Source: Hymenochaete sp. R1 (taxonomy: Eukaryota; Basidiomycota; Agaricomycetes; Hymenochaetales; Hymenochaetaceae). Taken from it: a DNA stretch of 64,000 bases. How positions within the stretch are numbered: position 1 is the first letter of the stretch; the number at the start of each line of letters is the position of its first letter. The stretch is taken from positions 124,001-188,000 of the forward strand of contig JAFREE010000033.1 in NCBI GenBank assembly GCA_019400425.1, given 5' to 3'. A model generated the notes under the pieces. That model worked only from the letters and a program-made list of their open reading frames with translations, searched no databases and was not told the origin of the DNA. Positions 24,134-35,718 of this stretch are shown one piece after another. Both the position numbers and the translations under genes were made by a program.

Positions 24134-26457
24134 ATGAGGCCACCCCCGCCCCCCGAGCACAGCACTTCGCGTTCAGAAATGACGCGCCTCGCATATAGGG
24201 ACCATTTCTCCTCCGCTCGAACAACATCATCACTACTTGGGGGGCCGGGACCGCTTAGCCCAGCGCATCGGGAGTACGAGCAATATGAGGATGACGAGGG
24301 TGACGAATTTGAGGAGGCGGACGATGATGGCGACGAGGGCGACGACGACGACGATACGACGGATAAAGATTTCAGCTCGACTTCGGGTCATTTTGCTTCC
24401 GGGCAGGCGAGTACGAGTGCTACTGCCACTACTGCGAGCACCAGCAGCGGGTTCCCCTTGCTGGAGGCTCCGCAGAAGCCGAGACGCACTCGTCAGCTGA
24501 CTACACCACAACAGAGCGCAGTCCTGCATGCGCTTTTAGCAGAGGTAAATAGATATGTGTTTCATTGCTAGAATGCACCCGACAGCAGACCTTTTTGACG
24601 TATGTTTGAAATGACTATTACCCCAGTCGCGCTTTCCTTCTACAGCCAAACGGGAAGAGGTCGGACGGCAGATTGGACTTAGCGCCAGAAAAGTGCAGGT
24701 TTGTGGGATTCCCCTTCTCATTGTTCCTGTTTTTGTTCTCAAACCTATTCGGTGGCTGAGCTAACGCCTGTCTTGGTACCTTTTCTTTCAGGTTTGGTTC
24801 CAGGTGAGTTTATAGTGGGGAGGCTGTTTTGGTGTTCACGCCGAGTCTCAAGTTCCAATCTTATAAATTCCGCTAGAACCAACGACAGAAGGCAAGGAAG
24901 GCAAGGAAAGAGGCTGAAGCAGCTGCCACGACTACGGGCCTTCCATCTTCCTCGGGCTCCCTATACGCGCGAAGAGTGGCTTCGCCAGATTTCATACCAT
25001 TCACGAGCGACCCCGGTCCAAGCACTCGCTCGCGTTCAGGCCAGCAGGCTCTAACGAGTGCTGCTGCACGTCCAGCAGTCCACGGCCGCAGCCGCGAGGC
25101 AGCGTCGAACCAGCCCGTTCCTATACAACAGCCCGCGATGCATTCTCATTCTGTCGCTCGACCGTCTTTTGACCGCTCTCGGTTCTCAGCCGCGGAGCAT
25201 CGCGGGCCTGCTCGACAACCAGACGCTCCTGGCTCTTCTCTCCCTCCGTTAGGCCGGGAAGCACTGAGAAGGACACCTGGACCCGTACCTGGACCTGGAC
25301 AACCATCTGCTGTGCTTGTTGGACCAGGCGTACCAGGGAAGAGCGATCTCCCACCACCACCACCCGTAACAGCTGCAGCTGCAGCCATACGACGACCGTC
25401 TTCATCCCTTTCACACCGACCAACGACGCCGTCAGCTTACCCGCGACTACCTCCTGTCCACACTATCCAACCCCCTCGTCCAGGCCCTGGCATGAGCTCT
25501 CCAACGGGTCTGTCCGACCCAGACCTCTCACCCCTTTCCCTCCGTCTTCCCCCACTTCATATCGGGCAACAGCGACGCCATTCCCAAGACTCAGAACAGC
25601 ACCACGGCAGCGGAGCCGGTGGCGGCGATAGATCACGATCATCGCGAACCCGCTCGTCTTCTTTCCGTTCTACCACACATGGCCATGGACACGGACACGG
25701 ACACGGACATCATCACGTCCAAACTCAAATCCCTCGATCGCCAGGAGCTCTGAGCGCTGTCACTTCCCCGCCATCGAGCGCGACGACGATTTCGACGATT
25801 TCGACGATGACGACGGCGACGACGACTTCTATTCCTCCCCCGTTCACGCTCGAGCCGTCGCCTGTTTGGCAAACACCGACGTCGACGACGTCTTCGAGGC
25901 CGGGTTCATCTGCAGGGCTTCCTCTTCAATCGCTCGGCATGCATTCTCATCTTCCTTCACATCACCACCATCACCACCAGCCTCATCCGTTCCTCCCGCT
26001 TTCTGCCGGCTCTGGTACGTGTTTCTCTCATTTTTATCTTATTTTTCGCCCTCGCCTCACCCACGCCCTGTCCCTTGCTTTGTTTGTTTTCCCCCTTGCT
26101 ATTTCTCTGTGCTTAACGAGAGGAGAAAGTAGTAAGATCACCGGACTGATGGCAGCACATTTTTTATCAGGTCCAGGTTCGAGTAACACGACGAGCGGAA
26201 GAGGCATCGTCGGCCCCGGTCCCGGGATCGGAGGAGCAGCAGCAGCAGCAACAGCAGGACCAGGAGGAGGGCCCTCGGAATCATCGACTAATGTTGCCAC
26301 TGGTACAACTACGTCTGTATCTGTGCCGATGCTTGAATGCCGAACGTTACCGCCACCACGAACCCGACGCTTCGACCCCGTCCGGAACACCGAGGTCGAC
26401 CCTGCCGCGTCTATCCCGCCTAGACGACGGCTACGCTCTTCGACCCCGGGAAGCTGA
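24134..26457 (+). CDS. Homeodomain transcription factor with long Pro/Ser/His-rich tail
   Basis: The model has exons 24134-24544, 24627-24698, 24792-24803 (12 nt), 24877-26014 and 26171-26457, total 639 residues and in phase throughout. Residues 1-116 include an acidic Asp/Glu run (about 55-80). The homeodomain spans about 117-175, starting at PRRTRQLTTPQQ. Its recognition helix holds the invariant W163, F164, N166 and R168. The following KARKAREAEAAA is basic. The tail is low-complexity Pro/Ser/Ala/Gly with a His-Gly repeat (about 25680-25715) and a His run (about 25965-25980), suggesting a disordered regulatory region. The protein should act in the nucleus on DNA; comparable basidiomycete factors control mating or fruiting. 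I cannot assign it to a named gene. The 156-bp last intron is open in frame, so a form retaining it is possible. Confidence 0.87.
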
Positions 26458-27428
26458 AGATCCCTTTTCCCCTCCCCTTTTTTCCGAACTTCTTTTTTTT
26501 TCTGTCCTTTTTTTGATTCTTTTTTTTTCTTGAAAATCTGTTTCGTTTGTTTATTTGTTTTGTTTTGGTTTGTTTGTCTGTTTGGTCGTCCGTTGCTTCA
26601 TCTTTGCGCGATCGCGTTGGGTTTACGTGACGTCGTAGGGGGAAGCCAGGACAGGAAACCCAGGGGGGGACTCCGACTCGAACCTTTTTCTCTTTCTTTT
26701 CTTTTCTTTTCTCTTTCTGTGCCAATGATACGTTGCATTGCATTGTCAAGGCAGGCGCGTTGTAACATCCACCTCCTCATTCCCTCCCTACCTTACCGAC
26801 CCGCAATCGTAAACCCCGTAGTCTTTCTGTCCCCCCTGTCTCGCTCTTCCCACTTCGGACTTCCCATTTCTGACCGCTTTTGGCTCTTCTGCTACTGCTG
26901 CTGTTGCTACTGCAGCTTCTTTTCCTTCTTTCTGCATTGGCGGCAGACCCTGGACACGGTGCTTCGATCATGATCATAACCCCCGCCTACGAAATCTCAG
27001 ATCGCGAAATGCTCCCCCCCCCCCCCTCTCCTCCCTTTCATACAGAATAGGACGGAACAGACTCGAGAAAGAGCCCGAAATTTCCGGCGGGACGGGTTCT
27101 TTTCTATACATATATCTGGGTCGCACAGCCGCCACCGGTAGACCGACCGACCGACGGTCCATGCCTTCTACACACTCCATCCCTGAAGGAGAAAAGCTAA
27201 AGACTTATCGACGTAGGGAGGTCTATTACCATAATATTTCGTAAATCTTTACCATATACACTACGATCCCCGCATACCCCGTATTTCCATACTTCCATAC
27301 CCCACTGAACACCTCCGTGTAACACTCCCCCCCTCCCCTCTACATCCAAAAGGACTCTACATCACCATCACTATCATCATCACTATCATCACAGCACCAA
27401 TGAAAAAGAAAGGAATTTTTTGCAAACG
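26458..27428. other. Convergent 3' flanks of homeodomain and RING genes
   Basis: T-rich and CT-rich tracts with short repeats (CTTTT near 26695-26712, GACC near 27140, CATCAT near 27362-27393). No supported gene. It likely holds both 3' untranslated regions. Confidence 0.5.
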
Positions 27429-30319
27429 CTAACTCAATCTGTCTTTTCGTTTTCGGTTTCGATGCATCAATGCAACCCGCAATGCTTCCTCGCGGCTTGC
27501 TCTGCCAACGCCAACGTTATCTCCATCTTCTCTTAAGGTTCCGTTTAATATTGATTGTCCTCGTTCTGGAGAGGCGGGATTACGACATATCGTTGCAGCA
27601 TTATCCCCTTCGAGGGTCTGTGCTTTGGCAACTTCGAGCTTCGCAAGGAGTCGTGCACGGACGTCGTTGTCGCTGGCTGTTATTAAAAATCGAATCGAAT
27701 CAAAATGAATCGATTTGAATTGAATCGAAAATGAGGTGACGAAACGTCGGCGGCCATAAAGAACTGTAAAATAAAACGGGTTCACGCACTTGAGATTCGT
27801 CTGTCATCGCCGGTATTGGTACTGGTACTGGTACTGGCGATTGGCTCGGGCCCGGAGATACTTGAAGGAGAAGATGGAGATGGAATCGCTGGACGGCACG
27901 ATGGATCCGCTGTTATATTCGATCCGCCCTCATATTGATGTTGAATGGCGAGTGTCCGCTCTGCCTCAATCCGTCTGAGCAGCTTCGTTCGCGCATCCGG
28001 AAGCAATTCTACGGCTGCTGCGGCTGCAAAAGAAAACGGAAAGTAGAGTAAACGTATATTAGCAGAGCGTTCATTATCCCCCTCTCAGATGAGAGAGAAA
28101 TTAACCGATAAACCTTCTGGAATTCTTGAGCCTGACGGTTGGCTCTGGCTTAAGTCCACAGCTTCGCCTTCAACCCCTGTCCCAGTTCCTGCAGTAGAAG
28201 CAACACCAGTATCTGTCGTTCGAGACAATAAAGGAGACTTCCTCTCATTCAATAGTCGGGGAGAAGCTGGTGCACCGCGGGAGATCGCTCTCTTTCTGGG
28301 CAGCTCGGGGTGGGATTTTGAATTTATTGACGACTTCGTTGCAGAAGCCTGCGACAGATGCGCCTGGGCGAGAGCAAGAGGGTTACGAATCCGCAAAAGC
28401 GTAGCAGCGTTTCGTTCTGAATTGCCATTATTCTGGTGCTGGAGCTGCTGCTGCTGCTTTCGATCGAAATCTCTACCCGTACCAGACCCTGGCCTTGTAT
28501 TGGAAGCTTTGCCAAGGTCGGAAAGTTGCTGGTTGCTTCCGTCTCCGACTTCGAGCTCTCTTTCCTCCTTATTTCCGTTTGTTGCGTCAATGCGGTCCCT
28601 GGTTGCGGGGATTGGCCCACTAGAAGTATCTTCCAATCTGCTGTCGCGATCCACATGACTGGCGTTGTCGTCCGTTGTTAGGTCACCTACATCAGCTCGC
28701 CGCTTGCCTTTAGCATCGACTTTTTGGAATGCCGGTGTATAATTGACATGTGAAAATCGACCGTCTCCTAAAGGAAGGAAATAATCTTAGTCCAGTTCAG
28801 AATCAAACCAAAAATGGAACGTACCTGCTGCGTTACTGTCGATATGTTCATCGTCCGAACGAGTTGAAGATGTATGAGATATTGAAGCAGATAATGAATT
28901 ACGGCGGGGGATGCGGTGGTCGCTATCGGGACGCTTGTCGTTACCAGTTAATTTACAGCCGGATAGGACATTTCCGCGCTCTCGCCGAGGCGGTGGTGAA
29001 GCTCGCTGAGTGCGGCCTTCGTACCGATCTCGTCGCCTCAATCCCTGGTCACCCTTTGCCTCTCCGCTCGGACCCTCGGAACAACCTGGAATATCGTACT
29101 GCGGGTAATGTATGCATATCGGCGTTAAGGACGGAACAGGTTCTTTTCAAACCAACCAAGCAATCGCACCTGGACGTTGGCGTCGTATGCTGCAAGATTC
29201 TTGTAAGGCGAACGGAGGAAGCAAGATAACTCTGGTTTAATGAAAATATACCACGGGATCAGAGCGGAAGCAAATCTGAAATGAGCCGATTGTGATTCCT
29301 TAGGGTGAATATTAATTTACACCGGAAAACATACCGTGCGCAAAATGTTCAGCATTAGGGAATCGACCGCCTTCGGAATAAGATTGATCCATATCTAAGA
29401 ACTCCGCCATAAGCTTTATCGCCGACTCAGAGCGCAGGTCGATGGCTTTGAGAAGGGAGAGAATGAACGTAGTCAAGAACTCGAACATAATTAAAAATTA
29501 CGACAACAAAGATTGCAGAAGAGCAAGCTTACTTCTATATCTAGACTGGCCCATACACGAAGCTCTCGGCGGATGAAGATCGTTGTTCTTCTTATCTGAT
29601 CGTTTGAAGCTGCAAATTGCGCAGGAGTGGGAAGCGGGCGGTAGCGGGTAAACGTATTTGAGGCGACATGCTTTCAAACGAGAAAGAAAAACATAAGATT
29701 GAATGGCACGATAGAGCGCCTTGACCATACCTTAGCGTAAAGATGGTTACGATACACCCATCTCCTCTTTTCGACAGCCCTTTCAAGGTCGTCCTCGGTG
29801 TCCCGTCTCTCCCGCCTTCCCCATTGGCGCTCTCGAGGATGCCGTCTGATGGACGAGGATCCCTGGATCCGCCTTAGGGGTTGGATAGGAGGCGGAGATG
29901 TTCTAAGGGGCGGAAGGTGATATTTCTGGTAATCGTAGTTCGACCGAATGGCATGAATTAGGTACGGACCAATAGCTTGGGTGCAGAGAGGACATCTTCT
30001 TGACTGGTCTTGATAAGAGCATTAGACAAAAGAGAGCGGGCGATTAACTATACACCTTACTCGTCCAAGTTAATATGCAATCAAAGCAGAATTCATGCGA
30101 GCAATCTGGGATGACTGTCCTGTCCAGAACAAGCTGAAGACAGATGCTGCAGTGATCTTCATCCAGTTCGTCTTCTGGTTCCTTGGTGTCATTATGTTCG
30201 ACCGAATCTTCCGGTTTAAAATTTTCTAGCTTGGATTCTTCTTCTTCTTCTTCATCGTCGTCGTCTCCAAGCCTGAGTCTTTTTGGCCTCGGGTTCGGCT
30301 GGAGGTCATCCTCCAGCAT
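27429..30319 (-). CDS. TOPORS-like RING finger E3 ubiquitin ligase
   Basis: The start MLEDDLQPNPRPKRL at 30319 leads a short acidic segment encoded by a GAA/GAG repeat and then a C3HC4 RING. CSICLQLVLD, then DCSHEFCFDCILTW, and CPLC after the intron near 30045 supply all eight zinc ligands. Just downstream is IGPYLIHAIRSNYDYQKYHL, and then RRWVYRHHLYAK, a layout I associate with fungal proteins resembling TOPORS, which ubiquitinates or sumoylates nuclear targets. The middle (28000-29200) is Ser/Arg/Gln-rich and disordered, with SR-type text, fitting nuclear localisation. The last exon holds a charged helix (VRARLLAKLEVAK) and ends RNRKRKDRLS at 27429. About ten exons are implied; individual boundaries in the middle are approximate. 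It is head-to-head with the bromodomain gene, 165 bp between ATGs. Confidence 0.8.
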
Positions 30320-30484
30320 CGTCGTTCGAGTTCAAGTCGAACGCCGCCAGTATCTGCTGAATCTGAGGCGACTGGCGCGTGTGTCGATCACTCGAGAGAA
30401 GGTTTCCCAAATAGGATTTGTCACGCGGACTTCTGCGCTTACGACGAACTGTGTCGTTCAAAGACCGTGCACGCCGAGAGTGCG

Positions 30485-33397
30485 ATGAGCTACTCCTCTT
30501 CTTCTTTTCCTCCACCATTGCCGTCAAAGCTTGAGGCGCCACAGAAGCGTCTGAAACTTACGCTCAAACCGCTAAACTCAAAACCATCGTCATCTTATCC
30601 ATCAGCAGCACAGTCACCGACCGATCAAGATGGAGGATCAGACTCGCATACCCCGGTCACTTCGACACCCAGGCTCAAGCCTATCAAACTGAAGCTGTCG
30701 ACTTCAGGATCCTCCTCACATGAAAAGAAGGAATCCGAGAGCTTCAGACCGAAAATCAAGATTAAGCCGCCTCGCCCAAGTGTCGTACATGTAGTTGATG
30801 AAACTCAGGCTATGGATGTGGACGTCCAGTCTTCGAAGCCCGTTCAGACTCCAGAACCCATCTTCTCTGCTATGCAAGTAGATTCTCCCATCCCGCTTAG
30901 CGCACAAATGACGCCTATACCTGTACTCGAGCCTTTCCCGCACCTTCCACCTTTGTCTGCATCCCGCAAACGCGCTCAGTCCATACCGACACCTAAACCC
31001 AAAGTCCCGAGGCCTATAAAGCTCAAGCCTCTCAGGGAGGTATTGACAAGGCTTATAGCCCAGATAAAAAGGTAAATCTTGCGACATTTCTATGTTGAAC
31101 GTAATTGATTCCTGAGTTTACAGGAAGGATGATTATGCATTTTTCTTGACTCCCGTAGATGTGGACCAAGTTCCAGGTTACACTGACATAGTCAAGGAAC
31201 CCATGGACCTTGGAACAATGGCGGAAAAAGTTGAAGGTGGACTGTATCGGTCTCTTGAACAGTTCAAGGTATGTATTACACTGAGTAAACTATTTTCCAA
31301 ATTTGACACTCTATCCTCACCCAAAGGACGACTTCCTACTCGTGACCTCAAATGCAAAGGCATTCAACCCACCTGAAACGCTTTATCACACCGAAGCTAC
31401 CAAAATAGAGAACTGGGGTCTTGACCAAATCAACCGCTCCTCTTCTCTGGTCATCGAATATGAAGCCGATTGGTCGATGGGTGACGTTTCCGCGGTCGAG
31501 CCCACTGATGCAATGGAGGAGCAATCTACCGATGGTCCTATTCGTGCTCGCAGCCCAAGTGTAATATCGTCTATTGCTGGTCCAAGTGTCGCTCCTCTGA
31601 AGAAACTGCCAAGGGGGAGGAAAATACCGATTGTAACAGAGAGTTGGGAGGAAGGTGGACATCTGCCTGGCCATAAGGATGGACTTTCAGCCTTTCCACC
31701 AGGGAGTTACTTGGCTGCCCTCATGTTGGAGCTTAAGTTGAAAGGTTAGTAAAGAGTGTTAATGCTGGACGATAAGTCGTCTTATGGTATTCAGGAAAAC
31801 GCTTTCGGAGCAAAAAAGAGCGCCTGCGACGAGAGAAAGAAGGTCCTCCATATCTGGCAGATGGGAGTCTCGATTTTGCAGACTGTACGTCGTATTGCCT
31901 CATCCCTTACTTTTATTACTTACGATCGCAAAAAATGCAGTGGAAGCACCTTTCCCAGTGTTTCAGCATATTGTCCCTTCTCCTTTCTCTGCCCCCAAAC
32001 TTATACCTCTCCTAAAACCCCTGGTCCAACGTTCCGCATCGGAGTCTCAGTCTATGGCTGGCACGCCTGCGCCAGAACTATCCGTACCTCCCGAAGAGCC
32101 TTCCAATTTCCCGGGCTTATCTTACATACCTCCCGAAGTACTCTCATCTATCTTTGATTCTCCCGATCGTCATAATTATGAGAATCCACCGACGAGTTCC
32201 AAGATAGTAGGGCAGAAGAAGCTGGAACACTGGACTATAACCCGCAATCCTCCTCGACAGAACCGTTCTCGCGATGACGACGAAGAGAACACCGTGTTTG
32301 GCAAGGAAGCGCGACGCAGAGAGATGGTACACACGGACTTTGGGACTTTCGCTTCGCTGTTGGGTGTTATTGCTGCGGAACAAGGCCAGAACGTGGAGGA
32401 TTTCGAGGCGCTTTTTGGAGGAGACGAGAAAGTGCTGAACCAGATTCGACTTGGCTTCGAGAATACCTTACAGGCTCAGAAAAAGCAAGGGTCCAAGTCG
32501 GAAATTGACCAACCCAGCGACGAGGATAGCACGGAAACGTTACTCAGCGCTAACGACTACATTCGAGACGTGGTATATGGCGGCATTGATGGGTTAGCGT
32601 ACTTCCGGAGTCTCGCCGAGTTTGTCGGTGAATACGAGGGACCCATCAAGCATGGCGAGCTCACCAACGTTGACGTCGAAACGGGCGAACTAGGAATGCC
32701 ACTGGCTCAATGGGTAGCGATGAACATTGTGGATCCACTAACCCAGGGCAACCTATCGACTCTACGGGAAGTCTCTGCCACGCTTTCCCGCGCATCCACT
32801 TCCGAAACAGCGTCCCACGCTATCACACGCTATCTTGCTCTAGCCAAGGAAGATAAGTCTGCTATCCGCAAGTGTTTGGAAGAGTTGAAGGAGATCGACG
32901 ATCCGGAGGCGTTGATTGATATCACGCCTATTTTGTATGCTCCTGATGAGATGTTCAGCGCGGAAGCTGAGTGGCTCGGGAGAAATGAAGGAGGGAATAA
33001 CGACAACGTGACAGAGGGTACGAATGCTGATGGCGGAACTAAAGTTGTTGCAGCGACTGCTTCAGATCCCAGAACCAACGAGTGGACAGCTTCGATTGAA
33101 CACGCCCTTCGGCGGGGCGCCGAAATCCTCGAAGAAATCCATCAACGCGAACACCCTTTGGCATCAGTCGTACCTGGTTCCGACATCAATAGAAAAGTGA
33201 AAGAGGAGGAAGGCGTAGGAGATAATGGGGACAAGATGGATTTGGATAGGAAGGAGGCGGAGGATACGTTGGTGCGCCAGGCGAGGATGAACTTGATCGC
33301 TTTGGCAAAGAGGGCGCCCATCCATCGGATTGCGCAGTTGCCCCCTGAGCTTGTCCCCGAGCATATTAGGCATATCGTGCCGACACGGAGTAGTTGA
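30485..33397 (+). CDS. BRD7/BRD9-like bromodomain protein
   Basis: The ATG at 30485 (MSYSSSSFPPPLPSKLEAP) begins a Pro/Ser/Lys-rich N-terminus that includes basic patches. The bromodomain spans 31030-31440 over three exons: KDDYAFFLTPVDVDQVPGY, VKEPMDLGTMAEKVEGG and DDFLLVTSNAKAFNPPETLYH. The FN asparagine is the likely acetyl-lysine contact. A linker with LPRGRKIPIVTE and GSYLAALMLELKLKG follows, then KRFRSKKERLRREKEGPPYL. The long last exon contains SPDRHNYENPP and a helical C-terminal region ending PTRSS at 33397. This order fits the BRD7/BRD9 family, subunits of a SWI/SNF subtype that read acetylated histones. The bromodomain is sure, the subfamily likely. The promoter is shared with the RING gene. 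Confidence 0.87.
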
Positions 33398-33926
33398 GTG
33401 TATTGTAACCGTAGAGTTTTGTAATCAAATCAGATGGCTAGTCGATTGAGCAAACGAGCGACAGACGCCCGCTGTGTCGGCTGGGCTGGGGAGAAACGGA
33501 CTTGAGCAAGTTTAGGCTATAGGTTGGCCATGCAGGTTGGAGGCTAAATTATCTGAAGATGAATTCTTTGTTTTTTTTTGAAAAAAAAAAGAGAGCTTTC
33601 ACGCTTCTCCATGGAAACCTCGACGCTTAAGAGAAGCAGACTCTTCCTGTAGTAAAATATTTTGAGATGCGTCACTTCGCGATTTCAATCTTTATGGTAC
33701 AATATTTGTCAACTTCGTTGACGTGCGAATACTGTTACGTCGCATAAACACACATATAAAATATACACAAGCGTTTGTACAGTTACAAAATGGATAACAA
33801 CATAACAGAGACAACAAGAGGAGGATCCTTCATCCCACAAAAGAGTGGAAACGAAATAAAATAAAAGACCAAGCATTTACTACAACGAAGGGTGGACAAA
33901 AAGGAGTGAGGGAAAGAGTTTCAACC
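33398..33926. other. Convergent 3' flanks
   Basis: A/T-rich sequence with a T9/A10 pair near 33565-33592. No gene or RNA is visible between the bromodomain and DUF6534 genes. Confidence 0.5.
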
Positions 33927-35718
33927 TTAAGGCATCCGGTACATCGGTTTTTCTTCGTATGGAATCGCCCGCCCCTCGTAGCTATCGCCGTCGTCGGCTG
34001 TTTTTATGTCCGCGCTTCGTTTCGCCTCCATGTCGATAACGGTGTGATCCTGCGGGCGCGGGCGCTGAGCAGATGCTGGTGTGTGGCCCAAAGTCTCGAC
34101 GGTCTCCGTTACGTGTATTCCACCAGACTCAGTGAACGACTGTAATTAAATAACAAAGTATGACATCAGCAAACAATTTACGAAGATGCATACAGACATA
34201 GAACATAGATGACAGGCATGGGTGAACTGTACTTACTTTGTTCGACTTGCTCTTGAGAGCCATTGTGGTTGATAAGTGGGATGGACCAGTGCCGCTGCTC
34301 CCGGTAGCACCAGTGACGTAACGCATGTCTGAGAGCTTGATCGGGATTTCGTTTACGGTGTCGCGTCCAAGCTCTTCGCGCAGGCCCAAGCGAGAGTTCA
34401 ACCTATCAAGGAGGATCATCGAGTCAGTACATTCATCGCCAGACGCGGACAATAAGGGATCAGAAACATACGTGACAAACATGCAGTTGACATATACTAG
34501 TTACAGAGTTAAAATGGTCAGCTCCCTCCAGATGTGAATTGAAGGAGAACATACTCACACTTCGGAAGTAGCAAGCCATCGAAGAAATAAAGGAATGTGT
34601 GCGGGAGTGAAAGCGACCAGATCAAAGCCAGTGCAGCCCAGACACCCGTGACAAGACTCGTTCCCATGCTGTACATAATCAGCCTCTTGATAATGTGGTC
34701 CGTCTTCTTGAAGCCCGAACGCTTCCTGCGAAGGAAAAACACGACAATGCCGGCAAGGGTGAGGTCAACAAACGTTGCAACGGCGTTCATGGCCCGCTCG
34801 GATGGCAAGGCATGACCGAGATCCAATATGGATTTATGAGGCTTGAGCTTCGCGTAGTATACCGTTACCGCGGTGTATTGCCCAGCGACGAGCATGAGGA
34901 GGAAGGCGGTGACCCATTTGTTTTTCTCGCTCACTAGGAAGTCGTGAACAGAATAATCAGAACCTTTGGTAACGACGATTGGTACATCCATTGACTTACA
35001 GCGCCAAGCTTTATAAACGAATAGAACCTGAGCCATAGCATCTATTGTCTAAATGATACGTTGATGTTCAGAAAATCAGAGCAATATTGAAGGGGAGAAA
35101 GACCACACACCCCAATCACCATCACACCATCAATCAACATACTAAAAACAAGGAATATGTTTAGTCCCAAAAACGCATCGATTGGGGAAGTAAACAAAAA
35201 CTTACGGTTCAGGTACCAGCAGAGTTTGGATGTTCCCAAACCCTGGGATGAAATAAAGGTAGCAACCCCGGGCAACGATCATCGCATGGACTGTGTCGAG
35301 AGCCCATACGAAAGTGACATAGATTTTCATCCACCATTTGTCGGTCTTCCAATAGTTCTACGTGCATCGGCGTCAGCGAGATCATGCAAATTGCGACGAG
35401 ATACCATAGCATGCTTACATCGTAGTAGATATAGAGCTGAATGGTGGAAGCTCCCCAGAGGCTAAAGAAAGAAAAGACTCAGGCTTCGTTGAGAGGCATG
35501 AGCCGCTACGGAAATACGTACGCGGATCCAATACTGCGACAAAAGAACTGAATCAGTATTGAAGAAAATATCCGTGATTTAGTAGATAGAACTTACATGG
35601 CAGCGATGAAGACCCATCCGAGCTTGAATCTCCCATTAGCCACTGTGTTGCCCGAAATCAAAAAAGGCCATATACGTACCGTATCTTCAAGACTTGGGAG
35701 TGCGGTTGTTGAACTCAT
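33927..35718 (-). CDS. DUF6534-family seven-helix membrane protein
   Basis: The start MSSTTALPSLEDT at 35718 is followed by small exons with RFKLGWVFIAAM, STIQLYIYYD and WMKIYVTFVWALDTVHAM. A longer exon (about 34555-35040) holds AWRCKSMDVPIVV, WVTAFLLMLVAGQYTAVTVYYA, ATFVDLTLAGIVVFFL and TDHIIKRLIMYSMGTSLVTG. This helix order and the TDHIIKRLI text define the DUF6534 family, which is expanded in Agaricomycetes and of unknown function. The cytoplasmic tail contains LNSRLGLREE and ends EEKPMYRMP at 33927. Seven membrane spans are expected. It could be a receptor or a scaffold; nothing in the neighbourhood tells which. The model is complete apart from exact small-exon edges. Confidence 0.85.

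Noticed and set aside
26015..26170. Continuous coding through the last homeodomain-gene intron
   Set aside because: The stretch starts GTACGTG, ends TTATCAG and encodes hydrophobic text unlike the surrounding Pro/Ser-rich tail. It is a typical intron that happens to be in frame.
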